Assembly (NCBI GenBank): GCA_016742175.1
Contig: JACVCH010000006.1
Coordinates: 124,001-188,000, forward strand
Source: Rhizobiaceae bacterium
Lineage (GTDB): Bacteria > Pseudomonadota > Alphaproteobacteria > Rhizobiales > Rhizobiaceae
Length of the DNA: 64,000 nt
Reading direction: 5' to 3'
Positions 61,837-64,000 of the stretch are shown in pieces. The notes below the pieces were generated by a model. The model searched no databases. It was given only the letters and a program-made list of their open reading frames with translations, and was not told the DNA's origin. The position numbers and the translations under genes are program-made. The first letter of the stretch is position 1, and every line of letters starts with the position of its first letter.

Positions 61837-62457
61837 ATGGCCGCCGCACTCACCGCCTTCGCGCTGAACTGTTCGCTCAAAGCCTCGAGCGCCGCAGAAA
61901 CCTCCTCCACCGACAAGATGCTCGCCGACCTCCTCGCCGCGTTCGCGCCGCACGGCGTGACGGGCGAGGTCGTGCGGGCGCTCGACCACGACATCAAGCC
62001 GGGCGTCGAGAGCGACATGGGCGAGGGGGACGACTGGCCGGCGCTGCGCGAGAAGATCGTTGCCGCCGACATCTTCATCCTCGGCACGCCGATCTGGATG
62101 GGCCAGCCCTCCTCGGTGGCGAAGCGTGTGCTGGAGCGGCTGGACGCATTTCTGGGCGAGGCGGACGACAAAGGCCGGATGCCGGCTGCCGGCAAGGTGG
62201 CGCTGGTCGCGATCGTCGGCAACGAGGACGGCGCGCATCATTGCCATGCGGCCTGCTTCCAGGCGCTGAACGATGTCGGCTTCACGGTGCCGGCCAATGC
62301 CGGGTGCTACTGGGTCGGCGAAGCGATGGGCTCGGTCGACTACAAGGACCTCGACGCGGTGCCGAAGAAGGTGCAGGAGACACTGGACATGGCGGCGTCC
62401 AATACGGCGCATCTGGCGCGGTTGCTTAAGGCCGAGACGTATCCCGGCGTCGGCTAA
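61837..62457 (+). CDS. Flavodoxin-fold NAD(P)H oxidoreductase family protein
   Basis: A 206-residue flavodoxin-like protein: FALNCSLKASSAAETSSTDKML gives the FMN phosphate loop, ADIFILGTPIWMGQPSSVAKR the second FMN loop and AIVGNEDGAHHC the third. Likely an FMN-dependent NAD(P)H or quinone reductase. It stands alone on this strand. Confidence 0.88.
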   Translation: MAAALTAFALNCSLKASSAAETSSTDKMLADLLAAFAPHGVTGEVVRALDHDIKPGVESDMGEGDDWPALREKIVAADIFILGTPIWMGQPSSVAKRVLERLDAFLGEADDKGRMPAAGKVALVAIVGNEDGAHHCHAACFQALNDVGFTVPANAGCYWVGEAMGSVDYKDLDAVPKKVQETLDMAASNTAHLARLLKAETYPGVG

Positions 62458-62524
62458 AACTCGAATCAAAACCGTCTGTTAAGATTTACTGTTTAGCAAT
62501 CTTCTCAAGAAGAGAGGATTTGCG

Positions 62525-63100
62525 ATGCGTATCGTGTTTGTCGCCGTTCTCCTGGCGCTGGGCCTGTCGGCCTGCGCCTCGGCTCCCAGCAACACCACCA
62601 ATTCATGCTCGATCTTCGCGCAGCGAAGCGGCTTTTTCGACAACTGGCGGCGCGACGCGCAGCGCGTGGAGCGCGAATATGGCGTGCCGGTGCCGATCCT
62701 GATGGCGACGATCTATACGGAATCGAATTTCGAGCCCCGGGCGCGACCGCCGCGCACGAAGCTCTTCGGCGTCATTCCCTGGAAGCGGCAATCGACCGCC
62801 TATGGCTATTCTCAGGCGCTGGACGGGACCTGGGAGCGCTACCAGCGCGAGACGGGGCGGTTTGCGGCGCGGCGGACCAATTTCGGTGACGCGATCCATT
62901 TCGTGGGCTGGTATCACGACACCAGCAGCCGCACGAACGGCATCGCCAAGACCGATGCCTATAATCTTTATCTCGCCTATTATTCGGGACATGCGGGCTA
63001 TGCTCGCGGCTCATGGCGCGGCAATGCTGGCGTGCAGCGCGCCGCACAGCGCGCCACCAACATGGCGAACAGCTATGCCGGCCAGCTCCAGGGCTGTTAG
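62525..63100 (+). CDS. Transglycosylase SLT-domain lipoprotein
   Basis: A 191-residue predicted lipoprotein: leader ending in lipobox LSAC, then an SLT-like domain with catalytic Glu in ATIYTESNFEPRARP and the GYSQALDGTWERYQRETG and DAIHFVGWYHDTS blocks typical of this short lysozyme-like family. It cleaves peptidoglycan glycan strands. ATG 62525 follows agagagg. Its end overlaps the convergent small gene by 4 bases. Confidence 0.88.
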   Translation: MRIVFVAVLLALGLSACASAPSNTTNSCSIFAQRSGFFDNWRRDAQRVEREYGVPVPILMATIYTESNFEPRARPPRTKLFGVIPWKRQSTAYGYSQALDGTWERYQRETGRFAARRTNFGDAIHFVGWYHDTSSRTNGIAKTDAYNLYLAYYSGHAGYARGSWRGNAGVQRAAQRATNMANSYAGQLQGC

Positions 63101-63309
63101 GCCCTAAGGCCAGCGTCGACCAGGTTAAGGTTATGGCGGGGGCCGCGGCGGTAGGCGTCGCGCATCCGCTCTTCGACCGCCGCGCGGCGCGGGGCCTCTT
63201 TTTCCGACAGTCCCAATTCCTCGAACACCGCATCGATCGCGTCGCGCAACCGATTGTCGTCCTGAAGTTCCAAATGCCCGGAACGGGCCCGCAAAGCGCT
63301 TACAGTCAT
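63097..63309 (-). CDS. Small hypothetical protein (70 aa)
   Basis: A 70-residue charged protein, MTVSALRARSGHLELQD..., predicted helical, with a basic C-terminal half. It converges on the transglycosylase gene. The frame looks coding but no family is recognised; ATG 63309 was used rather than one 30 codons upstream. Confidence 0.5.
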   Translation of the reverse strand: MTVSALRARSGHLELQDDNRLRDAIDAVFEELGLSEKEAPRRAAVEERMRDAYRRGPRHNLNLVDAGLRA

Positions 63310-63606
63310 CGTGGCCTCCCGTATCTCGCCGGAATGCAGCCACGCATTCCAGGCTGGGCCAGATCTGACGCTGGCCATGGTTGATGATAGTGCGGGCATT
63401 CGAAAGCAAAGAGGCGCCGGCGATCACTCTTGCCGCGACAATGAAATGATTGCGCGAGCGACGGACCATCACCCCTTGACCTTGGGGAAATTTGCATGGC
63501 GGCCGCATTTTAGCGAATCACGTTTTTCTGCGACGTTGATCCGGAACGGCAACGCCTTGTCGCGTTGAATCCTTGGACATCTCCAAGTTGCTGATTTTCA
63601 TTCGTT
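63310..63606. other. Intergenic region with no clear gene
   Basis: About 300 bases. A small palindrome cttgga-catc-tccaag is at 63572-63587, 20 bases beyond the stop of the following minus-strand gene. It could be an operator or part of a terminator (no T-run). Short frames here look like chance. Confidence 0.45.
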
Positions 63607-63999
63607 TTACGGGAACAGCGGGTGCGGCTCCATGGTCAGATGCAGCGCCTCGCCCTTCCACGGCTTCGCCTCTGCGACGGCCTCGTCGAGTTCGACGCCG
63701 AGGCCCGGTTCCTTCGACGGGATGACCCAGCCGTCCTCCCAGTCGATCTTTTTGGTCAAAAGCTCGGCATGGAATCCGTCCCAGGTCTTGATCGATTCCA
63801 GGATCAGGAAGTTCGGCAGGGTCGCGGCGAGCTGGATGTTGGCGGCGCCGACGATCGGGCCGCAATAGCAATGCGGGGCGATCTGGATGTGATACGCCTC
63901 GGCCATGGCTGCGATCTTCTTGGTCTCCAGAATGCCTCCGGAGCGGCCGAGATCGGGCTGGAGGATGGAGGCGGCGCGGTTTTCGATGATGCGGGCGAA
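63607..63999 (-). CDS. Enolase-superfamily (mandelate racemase/muconate lactonizing type) protein, C-terminal end (partial)
   Basis: The 3' part of a minus-strand gene whose start lies beyond the window. Readable residues include ILQPDLGRSGGILETKKIAAMAEAYHI (in parts) and IAPHCYCGPIVGAANIQLAATLPNF, matching the C-terminal barrel of this superfamily, including the catalytic-His region APHCYCGP. Members act on sugar acids such as galactonate; substrate unknown here. Confidence 0.9.
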   Translation of the reverse strand, partial: FARIIENRAASILQPDLGRSGGILETKKIAAMAEAYHIQIAPHCYCGPIVGAANIQLAATLPNFLILESIKTWDGFHAELLTKKIDWEDGWVIPSKEPGLGVELDEAVAEAKPWKGEALHLTMEPHPLFP

Positions 64000-64000
64000 C

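Noticed and set aside
63131-63508. Reading frame of 125 codons upstream of the enolase-family gene end
   Set aside because: Overlaps the better-supported 70-residue frame and has no coding features.

Overview
The window looks like chromosomal DNA of a GC-rich alphaproteobacterium, most likely a member of the Hyphomicrobiales (Rhizobiales; Phyllobacteriaceae/Mesorhizobium-like). The basis is high GC, frequent GTG and TTG starts, the fbcFBC/petABC operon, a petP-petR-like MarR and OmpR regulator pair, a long UvrB with extra tails, BA14K, ExoD-like and DUF6665-like proteins, and several families of palindromic intergenic repeats. No rRNA, tRNA, CRISPR array, insertion sequence or prophage was seen. 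The genus is inferred, not shown.

Layout. 1-2.6 kb: the end of one ABC exporter half and a complete second half, then a small DUF6665-like protein. 2.8-5.6 kb: cytochrome bc1 operon petABC with a strong terminator. 5.7-14.5 kb: apt, a PaiB-like flavoprotein, two MaoC hydratases, ychF, an ExoD-like protein, pth, rplY, an Fsr-like exporter and a secreted alpha/beta hydrolase. 14.6-18.6 kb: an ABC-F ATPase with a candidate leader ORF, then chrB-chrA. 18.6-20 kb: a vapB-vapC-zeta-like kinase cluster. 20-25.7 kb (minus strand): lgt, a MidA-like methyltransferase, pgeF, an M24 protein that has lost metal ligands, a lipoprotein and prs. 25.8-28 kb: ubiK, a YbjN-domain gene, csaA and a DUF983 gene. 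28-31 kb: MarR regulator, response regulator and histidine kinase. 31-37.6 kb: ilvE, an MBL hydrolase, a BA14K protein, two cold-shock genes, a BCCT carrier and an aspartate aminotransferase. 37.8-40.3 kb: two overlapping EAL-domain genes (the second degenerate) and a GST. 40.4-44.8 kb: ugpBAEC glycerol-3-phosphate importer. 44.8-53 kb: lytic transglycosylase lipoprotein, serine hydrolase, fatty acid desaturase, small stress-type proteins, uvrB. 53-64 kb: HNH nuclease, diguanylate cyclase, serine/threonine dehydratase-like enzyme, queF, a lower-GC gene for an HsdR-N-like nuclease between a repeat cluster and a 409-bp noncoding GC-rich stretch, a DMT carrier, DUF1206 protein, flavodoxin-fold protein, a second transglycosylase lipoprotein, and the C-terminal end of an enolase-superfamily gene.

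Most of the window is housekeeping and transport. The parts most worth a second look are the ABC-F leader ORF, the three-gene toxin-type cluster, the tandem EAL pair, the palindrome in front of the MarR gene, the orphan nuclease with the structured noncoding stretch beside it, and the palindromic repeat families scattered between genes. All functional names rest on motif recognition by eye; no database search was run.
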